The translations under genes were made by a program, and so were the position numbers. Shown piece after piece: positions 1-7,870 of a stretch of DNA of 64,000 nt. The DNA is from an uncultured Flavobacteriaceae bacterium (GTDB lineage: Bacteria; Bacteroidota; Bacteroidia; Flavobacteriales; Flavobacteriaceae): positions 1 to 64,000 of the forward strand of contig CASIAE010000013.1 of assembly GCA_949372605.1 (NCBI GenBank), given 5' to 3'. A model generated the notes under the pieces. It ran no database searches. It worked only from the letters and a program-made list of their open reading frames with translations, and was not told the origin of the DNA. Each line of letters starts with the position of its first letter. Positions within the stretch are counted from its first letter, which is position 1.

Positions 1-1244
1 ATGAAGTGGGTAATCTTAAGATTAAAGACACTGATACAATTCAAATAATGAAAGATTACATGGCTAAAGGAAGGTTTAGTCGTGGTCGTGAGGTTATAGC
101 CAATGCTAGTTTTGCATTTGTTGGAAATATAGATCATTCAGTTGAGCAAGTTGTTAAATCTTCAGACCACTCATTATTTCTTACATTACCAAAGGCATTT
201 GACTTTGCAATTCAAGATCGATTTTTCTACTATTTACCTGGATGGGAAATCCCCAAGATGGATCCAAGGTGGTACGCTTCTAATTACGGCCTTATTACAG
301 ATTATTTTGCAGAAGCTTTTCATTATATGCTAAAAAACAACAGCTCTTATAGTAACATTTTATCTACAAAGATGAAGCTTGGTTCTAAGGTTGAAGGTCG
401 TGATGATTTAGCAATCCAAAAGACTACAATGGCCTTGTTGAAAATTATTCATCCAGATGCCAATCCAACAGACGAAGAGTTCGAAGAGATTTTAGAATAT
501 GCTATTGAAGGTCGAAGAAGGGTGAAGGAGCAGATGGATAAAATGAAAGAGGATAATGAATTTAGTGGTTTAGATTTGTCATACTTCACGAGTGCAGGAA
601 AAGAAATTGTCGTTTATTGCCCGGAAAGTAAGGATGTTCTTAAAGGTCATTTTTCGAATACAGAGCCAACTTCAAACTCAGGAGTAATTATTGAAAATTC
701 AGTTGAAAACATTGTAACTCCTTCTGATTCAGGAGTGTTTAACTCAGAAGATGTTAACAGTCAAAACCTTATTGAAAAGCATTTAAAAATATACTATGGA
801 GATATAGGATATAGTTATGAAGATGTTCTGAAAAGCTATTTGTCTGGTGCTACTCAGGTGACATTACAAGATCCATATATTAGACAAAAACATCAAATAT
901 CAAACTTTCTGAAGCTGGCTGAACTAACCGTTAAAATTGGTGATTGTAAGAAATTACACCTTATTACCTCTTCCAATGATATTGAGCAAGAACGAGAAAA
1001 TGAATATGCATTTGAACAGATTGCTAATAGTCTCTTCGAAAACGATATTGAGTTCACGTTTGAATTTTCTAAAACTATTCATGATAGACAAATCGAAACT
1101 TCGAATGGATGGAGAATTGTTATGGGAAGAGGATTAGATTATTTCCAATCATTGACCGGAAATTATTTACAAGTAGGAGCAAATGATCAAAGTCTGAGAT
1201 CATGTTTGGAAACAAGTTTTGAATTTATAAAAGTAAAATCCTAA
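1..1244 (+). CDS. BrxL-like AAA+ protein with C-terminal MIT_C domain (5' end outside window)
   Basis: This is the 3' part of a gene that enters from the left edge; the frame is open to base 3, so the GTG at base 6 is not a real start. The first codons read E-V-G, and bases 1-2 would complete an Asp codon, fitting the Walker B DE of BREX BrxL. Next come BrxL hallmarks: FVGNI near residue 38, a DRFFYYLPGWEIPKM stretch near 70-85 and EGRRRVKEQ near 168. BrxL normally ends in a Lon-type protease domain; none is seen here. Instead, after a Ser/Asn-rich linker, residues about 260-410 match the phospholipase-D-like C-terminal domain of eukaryotic MITD1 (DPYIRxxHQ, IHDR, NGWRIVMGRGLDYF). BrxL proteins are DNA-associated AAA+ proteins of phage defence; MITD1's domain binds membranes. 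The function of the fusion is inferred only as defence-related. Walker A lies outside the window. Confidence 0.8.
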   Translation, partial: EVGNLKIKDTDTIQIMKDYMAKGRFSRGREVIANASFAFVGNIDHSVEQVVKSSDHSLFLTLPKAFDFAIQDRFFYYLPGWEIPKMDPRWYASNYGLITDYFAEAFHYMLKNNSSYSNILSTKMKLGSKVEGRDDLAIQKTTMALLKIIHPDANPTDEEFEEILEYAIEGRRRVKEQMDKMKEDNEFSGLDLSYFTSAGKEIVVYCPESKDVLKGHFSNTEPTSNSGVIIENSVENIVTPSDSGVFNSEDVNSQNLIEKHLKIYYGDIGYSYEDVLKSYLSGATQVTLQDPYIRQKHQISNFLKLAELTVKIGDCKKLHLITSSNDIEQERENEYAFEQIANSLFENDIEFTFEFSKTIHDRQIETSNGWRIVMGRGLDYFQSLTGNYLQVGANDQSLRSCLETSFEFIKVKS

Positions 1245-1297
1245 AGATTATCCTTTAATAAATATAAGGGGAGTTAGGATTTATTAATCAGAAATAC

Positions 1298-1714
1298 ATG
1301 AAGCTCAAAGTCATCAAATACAAGAACTACGGGCGCACCATGACAGGGGGCGAAGATGCTGATGATTGGAAGCACATGTTTTACTGGTCCTTTTATGAGT
1401 TGAGCAATGGACACATCATAAATCTACATTACACAGAAAATTGGGAAAAGGATAAATTTATAGATGATGACTATGATTATTCCTATACTAAGGACGAGCT
1501 AAAAAATGGGGAAATCATATCGTATGAATTTGGGGATGCAAAAGCTAACGACGTAGACGCAATGTCTAAAGAATTCTTTGATTGGTTTGAATCCCTTCCT
1601 CCTTATAGTGATATTAAAAACCCTACTCGTCCAAGTTTAGAAGAGGAAAAATGTGTTAAAGAGTTTTATGAAAAAAACATAATGGATAAAAAGATCAAAA
1701 GACAGATACAATAA
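1298..1714 (+). CDS. Acidic orphan protein, 138 aa
   Basis: I do not recognise this family. The ATG follows 53 bases after the BrxL-like stop, on the same strand, so co-transcription is possible. The product is soluble, with no signal peptide or membrane segment. It is rich in Asp, Glu, Trp and Tyr in its first two thirds (for example DDWKHMFYWSFYEL and a DDDYDYSY patch) and ends in a basic Lys/Arg tail. The frame is intact with ordinary codon use, so it is probably a real gene. Its place beside a defence-type AAA+ gene hints at an accessory or island role, but nothing in the sequence shows what it does. Confidence 0.55.
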   Translation: MKLKVIKYKNYGRTMTGGEDADDWKHMFYWSFYELSNGHIINLHYTENWEKDKFIDDDYDYSYTKDELKNGEIISYEFGDAKANDVDAMSKEFFDWFESLPPYSDIKNPTRPSLEEEKCVKEFYEKNIMDKKIKRQIQ

Positions 1715-1738
1715 TTATAGCGCCTTAACATAATTCAT

Positions 1739-2585
1739 ATGGATTTTATAAATCATTTACTTTCATTTTCCTCAAGTATTATTAGCCTGGAATTAGATAA
1801 AACAAGTGTAAATAGAATAATCTGGTTAGATGAAACTTATTATCGAGAAGATTATTTAGATCCTTTACTGTTATTCATTTCAAATTAATTTGATAAATGC
1901 CAAGGAAATAATGTTGGCGCGTATAATTAATAATTTTGACGAAGCTATCAAATCGAAATGTGGAAACGATATAGATTTAAGTGAATACTCAGATAAAGAT
2001 TATTGGAAATATGGAAATGAAACTGATGAAAAACAACAAAATATAAACAAGCGCTATTATGACATATAAGACTTACTCCAAGAGATGAAAAAGTATTCAA
2101 AAAATTATGGTTGCGAACTTACATTAAAGATCTTTCACAAATTCTAAGTAATATAAGAACAGTAACAAATAATCCTAAGCAGGTTGCTATTGATAAATCA
2201 AAAAACGGTGTTACTACCGTTAAAAAAGTAAAGGATAATAAGAGAATAACAATCAGAGATAAAAAAGTACATGATCTTGTTAAAGCATTGAACCTAGAGA
2301 TTGATTTTCTAAGGGATGACATTTTGCCTAAAGAGTTTGTATTAGTTCTAATTAGACAGTCAGACAAGAATATTCATTTAAACATTGATAATGGTTCATT
2401 TCATTATTTACTAACTAAACTTAAAGGTTATTTCTATAATTTTTCAATAACATCGGTGGCTAGAACAAATAAGATCTATAGCTCTAAAGGGACACTCCTT
2501 ATAGCTAAAAAGTCTAGGTAATTCAAAATCTGATAATCCAAAACTAAAGGTTGAAATTGATCGTTTTTTCAAAAAATTTGAATAA
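1739..2585 (+). pseudogene. Decayed gene of unknown family, several frameshifts
   Basis: Four open segments follow one another in shifting frames: ATG 1739 to a stop at 1886-1888, then a frame continuing to a stop near 2068, then a frame through to 2521, then a last frame ending at 2585. The peptide joins are smooth: one segment ends NKRYYDI and the next begins HIRLTPRDEK; the last join restores KKSLGNSKSDNPK. Read together they give a basic protein of about 280 residues, rich in Lys, Asn and Ile. I do not recognise the family. A TTG-started 136-codon frame at 2111-2521 is only the longest surviving piece. The gene lies on the same strand as the BrxL-like gene, so it may be a dead member of that island. 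Confidence 0.55.
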
Positions 2586-2734
2586 AAAGATAGGTTTTTT
2601 CCTATCCACTCCCAACTTTCCCTATTTCATTATTTGACATTATAAATCTTTGCATATGATTAATTTCATAAAGATGTAGAGTTTACTTCAAATGAAAGTA
2701 GCCTCTCAGTTTTTTAAATATTAAAGAATTTATA

Positions 2735-2953
2735 ATGATTCAAAATCAAATCATTTTTGACGTTCTATCAAAAGAAGAACTCGAAGACCTCATCGGGAAA
2801 TCCCTGGAGGAGGCATTTAAAAACAACCTATCGAACAGCACGCCAGATCAGGAGCTTCTCACCAGAGAACAAGCCTGTGCGCTCTTAAAGGTCGATCCTA
2901 GCACTCTTTGGAGATGGACCAGACAACGTAAAAGAAATGGCCTATGGGCCTGA
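2735..2953 (+). pseudogene. Helix-turn-helix DNA-binding protein, 3' end lost
   Basis: The first 60 residues look like the short HTH proteins common on flavobacterial mobile elements: a variable acidic N-terminus, then LLTREQACALLKVDPSTLWRW, a MerR/excisionase-type helix-turn-helix where S/T-x-L-x-R-W marks the recognition helix. Relatives normally continue for about 30 more residues through a wing. Here the frame runs into foreign sequence after WRWTRQ and stops at 2953. From about 2925 the DNA belongs, in another frame, to a GMC oxidoreductase gene. The gene therefore looks cut by a recombination or deletion junction. If expressed, the truncated product would have an incomplete DNA-binding domain. 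Confidence 0.6.
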
Positions 2954-3434
2954 GTTCAAAGAATCAATTCTGAACCCAGGTGGATGGACCATCGGTCTTA
3001 ATGGCTTTGGTGAGGTGTTACCTTATCATGAAAACAAAATGACTCTTGACTATGACAAACTAGATCAATGGGGCTTACCGACCGTTACTTTTGATGCAAC
3101 AATTCGTGAAAACGAACTCAATATGCGAAAGGACATGCAAATTCAAGCAATGGAAATGCTAGACAATGCTGGATTTAAAAATATTTCGGGATACGATAAC
3201 GAATATCATTTAGGTCTAGGAATTCATGAAATGGGAACTGCTCGAATGGGACGTGATCCTAAAACTTCGGTACTTAATGGTAACAACCAATTGCATGAAG
3301 TGCCCAATGTATTTGTTACCGATGGTGCAGCAATGACCTCTTCAGGAAATGTAAATCCTTCGCTTACTTATATGGCATTGACCGCAAGAGCAGTAGATTT
3401 TGCTGTAAGAGAATTAAAAAAAATGAACCTTTAA
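2922..3434 (+). pseudogene. GMC family oxidoreductase, C-terminal fragment
   Basis: About 165 residues match the C-terminal part of flavobacterial GMC-family dehydrogenases (FAD-dependent oxidation of sugars or alcohols). Clear marks are MAYGPEFK at the start, LNGFGEVLPYHENK, the IHEMGTARMG segment holding the catalytic His, and NVFVTDGAAMTSSGNVNPS, containing the conserved Asn of the NPS/T motif. The FAD-binding N-terminal two thirds, about 400 residues, is missing. The ATG at 2937 is an internal Met of the full protein, not a real start. The frame is open upstream into the truncated HTH gene, so the break lies near 2921-2936. The next gene, 11 bases downstream, is its usual partner subunit. 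Confidence 0.85.
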
Positions 3435-3445
3435 AAGATTACATC

Positions 3446-4096
3446 ATGCAAAGAAGAACCGCATTAAAAAATATTGGACTTTCGTTTGGAGCAGTAGCTC
3501 TTAGCTCAACAGTTGTTAGTCTTTTCGAAAGCTGTCAGACAGGAGAAGGTGTTTGGACTCCAAAATTTTTCACATCACAACAAGCTGATTTAGTTAGCAA
3601 AATAATCGATGTAATTTTACCTACTACTGACAATACACCCGGTGCAAACGACCTTAATCTAACTCAATTCATGGATGGTTATATGGCTCTTGTTTCAAGT
3701 CCAGAGGATAAGGAATTCGCTAAAATGTCATTACCTATAGTTTCTAAACTAACGCTTGAGGGAGCTGGTAAGGAAAAATTTTCTGAGTTGACAAACGAAG
3801 ACATAGACGCGCTATTAAATCGTTTCTTAAGAGCCGACAAAGCAACACAAGAATCTCGATGGGACACACTTAACGCTTGGGCTGAGGCAAAGGAAAAAGG
3901 TGAAACAAATGCTGTTCCGGAAAAAGCCGCTGCACATTCTATGATAAACAGTTTGAGAAGTTTAGCGGTATCTGCCTTTAAAAATTCTGAAGTAATTGGC
4001 GAAACTGTTTTGGCTTATGCTCCCGTTCCTGGAGAACAAAAAGGATGTGTATCCATAGAAGAAGCGACCGGTGGAAGAGCTTGGTCGCTTTACTAG
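3446..4096 (+). CDS. Gluconate 2-dehydrogenase subunit 3 family protein, Tat-exported
   Basis: This 216-residue protein begins MQRRTALKNIGLSFGAVALS, a twin-arginine signal with a hydrophobic stretch, so it should be exported folded; tatA occurs at 43.5 kb in this window. The mature part matches the gluconate 2-dehydrogenase subunit 3 family (F-T-x-x-Q-x-x-L-V-x-x-I-x-D-x-I-L-P-x-T-D-x-x-P-G-A near residues 42-68, and GxRAW at the end). In this family the small subunit pairs with a GMC flavoprotein and helps export or assemble it. Here the partner gene directly upstream is reduced to its 3' end, so this subunit may now be an orphan unless another GMC protein substitutes. The gene itself is intact. 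Confidence 0.85.
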   Translation: MQRRTALKNIGLSFGAVALSSTVVSLFESCQTGEGVWTPKFFTSQQADLVSKIIDVILPTTDNTPGANDLNLTQFMDGYMALVSSPEDKEFAKMSLPIVSKLTLEGAGKEKFSELTNEDIDALLNRFLRADKATQESRWDTLNAWAEAKEKGETNAVPEKAAAHSMINSLRSLAVSAFKNSEVIGETVLAYAPVPGEQKGCVSIEEATGGRAWSLY

Positions 4097-4339
4097 AGCC
4101 TTCTTTTACCATTGAGGATTGGGAGATTAGATTAGATACCCATTTCACCAGCGTATCCCCAAAAGGAAAATCGATTTATTTTGAAGGGGTGGGGTGTTGA
4201 ATTGAGAGTTTTAGGCTGGATTTTTTGGATTTTCACCTCAAATGCCTACTAGTTATTGCAAGATTTGTTGCCAATATGTTGCCAGAAGGTTAAATAATAA
4301 ACCGCAACACCTTGTTTATAAAGCTGTTACGGTTTTAAT

Positions 4340-4416
4340 TGGTGGTCCCACCTGGGCTCGAACCAGGGACCAACTGATTATGAGTCAGCTACTCTAACCA
4401 ACTGAGCTATAGGACC
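4340..4416 (-). tRNA. tRNA with CAT anticodon (elongator Met or Ile2)
   Basis: On the minus strand a full cloverleaf is readable. The acceptor stem GGTCCTA pairs with TGGGACC; the D arm contains AGCTCAGTTGGTTAGAG; the anticodon stem-loop has loop CTCATAA (anticodon CAT at 4380-4382); the T arm contains GGTTCGAGCC. The discriminator is A and the terminal CCA is encoded. CAT serves elongator or initiator methionine, or isoleucine when lysidine-modified; the paired first acceptor base (G1-C72) argues against initiator. I cannot separate Met from Ile2 by eye. Confidence 0.9.
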
Positions 4417-5018
4417 TTTTTAACTGTTTATAGTGCCTTCGATAGGATTTTACTTTTTAATTTATGACGTTTTTTATAAAAATCACAATGAAGATCACAA
4501 TATGGGCAAAATCAAACTCTTTAAAATTGTGGATAGCAATGCAAATATAAAAAGTGTTTTGTAATATGTAACGGGTTTACAATCTATTTTTGGGTATTTG
4601 CGTTTGGCAGTTCTTTGGTCTGTCGTCATTTCTGTAATATCTAGCAGTGAAGCAGCCTCATCATTACTTTCTGTAATTCATCTTTAACCTCTGTGGAAAT
4701 TTATACTGTAACGTGTAACAGGTTTACGCCTTTTAAGTAAGTCCAACTAACCTAATACACCCTGAGATGCGGATTTACCCCTGCCAACTGGTTTTAACCC
4801 CCAAATAAAATGGGGTAATTAGATCCCAGATATCCCCAGTGAAATCAATGGTTTAGCGCTATATGTTTGGACTAGATTTCTCTTCCTTCACTTACCTCAT
4901 AAGCAGGATTAAAAGCGTTCGTATTAATATGCTCTATAAATATTTTCTCCTGCACCTTTGCTTGACTTGTATGTCCTATTTAGATTAGCGCTTAGACTAT
5001 TAATTATATTCTAAAATA
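4417..5018. other. Gene-free stretch with possible decayed recombinase tail
   Basis: There is no intact gene in these 600 bases between the tRNA and the rhamnosidase. On the minus strand, roughly 4976 down to 4872, about 35 open codons read IGHTSQAKVQEKIFIEHIN and end in a stop; the GHTS start recalls the G-H-x-S motif of tyrosine recombinases, but the match is weak. Two similar TGTAAC...GGTTTAC stretches occur near 4567 and 4707. The region looks like decayed accessory DNA next to a tRNA, a common integration site. Confidence 0.3.
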
Positions 5019-7469
5019 TTAGGGGGGAATACTGAAAGCATATTTTCCACTTTTTAAAAAGAATTTCCCATCCTTTAAGTCGTCTATTTCTGAAGTATTT
5101 AAATGCTCTTTACCTTTTAATATGATGATTCTTTGGTGGGGTGTTTTATTTAGGACTACCTCAGCAATGCATGACTTTGGTACAGTAATCTCATAACGAT
5201 ATCCTCCATTATTTGTTACCCATCTGGAAATTATTTTTCCAGCAGGTGCTCTGTAGGAGGTCGATACACTATCTAGCCCAACAGGTGTGAAGGGCTTGAT
5301 ATAAAACCTGTCGAACCCAGGATAATTGGGATGGGGTCGTATTCCCCCAAGCCAACGGTAGAACCACTCAGTAACGGAGCCAAACATGGGATGCGAATTA
5401 GAATATATATCATCACTTTCTTGCCAAGTTTCCCAAAGTGTTGTTGCCCCTCGATCAACCATATAACCCCAACCCGGATAATCTTTGCTGTTAATCATGT
5501 CAAAGGTAGTCTGGGGAGAGATGAATTGCGAAATAGCCTCCAAGGCAAATGGAGTTCCAAAGATGCCGGTGGTCAAGTGCTGAGCCGGAGCTTTTTGAAG
5601 GGCATCCACCAAAGAGTCCTTTGCAGCCTTGATTTCATCTTTGGGAATGATCTTGTGATATAGCAGGGCTGAGAATAAGGTTTGCCGATTAATTTCCCCT
5701 TCAACCTTTTTGTTCCAAAATGTATCCCTGAGCTTTTGTTCCAAGCCTATGGCTAATTCATCGTATTTTTCTTTTTTCTCCTCATCCCCCATCAGACTTG
5801 CAAATAATCTCATAATTCTTGCAGATTGCAGATAATGTAAAGTACCAATCAATTCAACTGGAACGGGAGACAGAGACTCATGGTCGCTTAATCCGGTATG
5901 CACCATTCCCTCGGGATGAAGACGTGCAACTTTATCCATCCATTGGTTGTTGAATACATACATTTCCTTAACGAATTCATCGTCTTTGTAGAAGAGGTAT
6001 AGCTGATGTTGCGTAATTAAAAAAGCTGATTCCCAACTAATGCCACAATATTGAATCCCGACACTTGGGGCGGTATCTATAAATGTGGAGTCATTGATGG
6101 CATCCACCCAGTCATAGATCACTTTTTTATAAAATGACTGCATATGAAAATTATAGATAAAAGAGGCGCTGGTGGCATTGATATCCCCTCCATAACCAAA
6201 TTTTTCTCTGGCAGGGCAATCGGATTGTACTCCAACTAGATTGGCTAAAAAAGTCCTTCTGACGGTATTCTGGATCTCATTTAACAAAATCGAGGAGGAG
6301 GTAAAATAATTTTCCTGATTCACTTTAGTATGAATGGAAAGTCCTTTAATTTCATCTTTTGTTGGTTTTTTATTCAAGCCGTCAATTTCCATATAACGGA
6401 AGGCATGATAGGTAAATTCTGGCCTAAACCAAGTCGGGTTCTTACTGCCAATGATATAGCTATCCGTTTGCAAAGCGACATTAGGAGCACCTGGTCCTCC
6501 GACTCCTCTCTTTTTAATTTGACCCGTCACCGATGTCATAGGATTCAAGGTGCCATCATGGTAAATACGTTCGCCAAACTTGAAAATGATTTTATCTCCG
6601 CGTTGTCCACTTAATTTGATGGAATAAGTGCCCGTAAAATTTTCGCCCATATCCACCATCCATTTTCCTTCTTTCGTTGCATAAATTTTTTGAGGTTCAA
6701 TTTCTCTGTTGATCTGAATTGGTGGAAAAAAAGCTTTTTGAAGCTTCCCTCCGGGGGCAGTTGCGAGCACTGTATTTTCCCAGTCAGAATCGTCAAAATC
6801 AGCTTGATTCCAGCCTTCAATTTCTTTTCTTCCGTCGTAGTGCGTTCCAAGATAAACGCTGTTTTTAACAACGGGGCCATAGCTATATTTCCATAAACTG
6901 TCGGATATTATTTCTTCCGTCCTCCCATTTTTATAGGTCAGCCTAATCTTTACAATAAACCGCGGCTTCCCTACGGAAAGTCGTTCTCTTAAATTGATTC
7001 TACCCCACATTTTTAAAGGAAGTGGATTGTAAAAACCATTTCCCAGCGTCACACCCAAACAATTTTCCCCTTTGATCATATTTGGAGTGATATCATATTC
7101 ACTAAAATATACCCTTTTACTATAGTCGGTCCATGTAGGATCTAAAATATTCTTTTCTAATTCAAAAGCATTAATGGAGCTTTTGTAATATCCAGCAGCT
7201 GTGATGTATAGCGTAGCTTTTTGGGGGAGGTTTTTCAAAAAGAAGGTTTTTCGAAAAAGGGGAGATGGATCGTCTAAATAAAATTCTGCGTCTGACTGGG
7301 GCAATATCCTTTTATCTTGAATCCATTTTGACTTTTGATTTTGAAAAAAAACAACTGTTTTACTGTCCTCAACAACTTGGGAACAACGTAAAAAAAAGAT
7401 GTAAATAAAAACTAAAAAAGAAAGCTTTAGGGACCGCATTGGAAAGTGTTTTTTGTTCCTTAATTGCAC
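5019..7469 (-). CDS. Alpha-L-rhamnosidase, GH78, lipoprotein
   Basis: At 816 residues this has the usual length and domain order of GH78 alpha-L-rhamnosidases, which release terminal L-rhamnose from polysaccharides or glycosides. A basic N-terminus and hydrophobic stretch end in FFLRC, a lipoprotein signal, so the enzyme should sit at the membrane. The N-terminal beta-sandwich domains include the sugar-binding region around GNGFYNP. The catalytic (alpha/alpha)6 barrel includes SDCPAREKFGYGGD, which holds the conserved acidic residues, plus WETWQESDD and the MFGSVTEWFYRWLGGI helix; a C-terminal beta-sandwich closes it. An internal Met at residue 11 gives an equally good lipoprotein start. A sulfatase-like remnant and an AraC regulator follow upstream on the same strand, suggesting a small polysaccharide-use cluster. 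Confidence 0.92.
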   Translation of the reverse strand: MQLRNKKHFPMRSLKLSFLVFIYIFFLRCSQVVEDSKTVVFFQNQKSKWIQDKRILPQSDAEFYLDDPSPLFRKTFFLKNLPQKATLYITAAGYYKSSINAFELEKNILDPTWTDYSKRVYFSEYDITPNMIKGENCLGVTLGNGFYNPLPLKMWGRINLRERLSVGKPRFIVKIRLTYKNGRTEEIISDSLWKYSYGPVVKNSVYLGTHYDGRKEIEGWNQADFDDSDWENTVLATAPGGKLQKAFFPPIQINREIEPQKIYATKEGKWMVDMGENFTGTYSIKLSGQRGDKIIFKFGERIYHDGTLNPMTSVTGQIKKRGVGGPGAPNVALQTDSYIIGSKNPTWFRPEFTYHAFRYMEIDGLNKKPTKDEIKGLSIHTKVNQENYFTSSSILLNEIQNTVRRTFLANLVGVQSDCPAREKFGYGGDINATSASFIYNFHMQSFYKKVIYDWVDAINDSTFIDTAPSVGIQYCGISWESAFLITQHQLYLFYKDDEFVKEMYVFNNQWMDKVARLHPEGMVHTGLSDHESLSPVPVELIGTLHYLQSARIMRLFASLMGDEEKKEKYDELAIGLEQKLRDTFWNKKVEGEINRQTLFSALLYHKIIPKDEIKAAKDSLVDALQKAPAQHLTTGIFGTPFALEAISQFISPQTTFDMINSKDYPGWGYMVDRGATTLWETWQESDDIYSNSHPMFGSVTEWFYRWLGGIRPHPNYPGFDRFYIKPFTPVGLDSVSTSYRAPAGKIISRWVTNNGGYRYEITVPKSCIAEVVLNKTPHQRIIILKGKEHLNTSEIDDLKDGKFFLKSGKYAFSIPP

Positions 7470-7557
7470 TTCAGCACTCTATTTCGTTTGGATGAACTTT
7501 CATTTTAAAGACTTTTCGTATCATGGCTTAGGTGAATTAATTTTGTAATAAAATGTA

Positions 7558-7720
7558 TTAAAAATCAGTAGATATTATGTGTAAGTGTTTTAATAAATCA
7601 TGAGTATGTTTTTTTTGAATATTAATAGTTTGTTCTTGGTTAAATAAATCATACCACTACTTCGGGTCTTCTTTTAAATTGTAAAATTCCCCTGTAATAA
7701 TATCAGCTGAAACATAATCC
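7558..7720 (-). pseudogene. Possible sulfatase C-terminal remnant
   Basis: In the 400-base gap between the rhamnosidase and AraC genes, the minus strand carries about 54 codons reading AGDYVSADIITGEFYNLKED, then PK, a TAG stop, and WYDLFNQEQ... down to a TAA at 7558. The E-x-Y-N-L-x-x-D-P-x-E-W-x-N-L pattern is typical of the tail of formylglycine-dependent sulfatases, with TAG standing where Glu is expected. Upstream, towards 7800, protein-like codons occur in another frame. No catalytic part remains. Identity is tentative. Confidence 0.35.
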
Positions 7721-7870
7721 CCTGCTTTTTCTTTTCTTTTTAGAATCATTTCGTTTAATTTCGATGTGTGTCAAATTCACTTTGATGTTACCGTTCTTTT
7801 GAAATTGCAACGTATTTGTGAATGATTTTGAATTGGTCTTCTTTCTTTTTGCCCAATAAAAAACATTATA

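Noticed and set aside
6-1244. GTG at base 6 as the true start of the first gene
   Set aside because: The frame is open to the window edge and the first residues match the middle of BrxL just after Walker B, so the gene begins outside the window.
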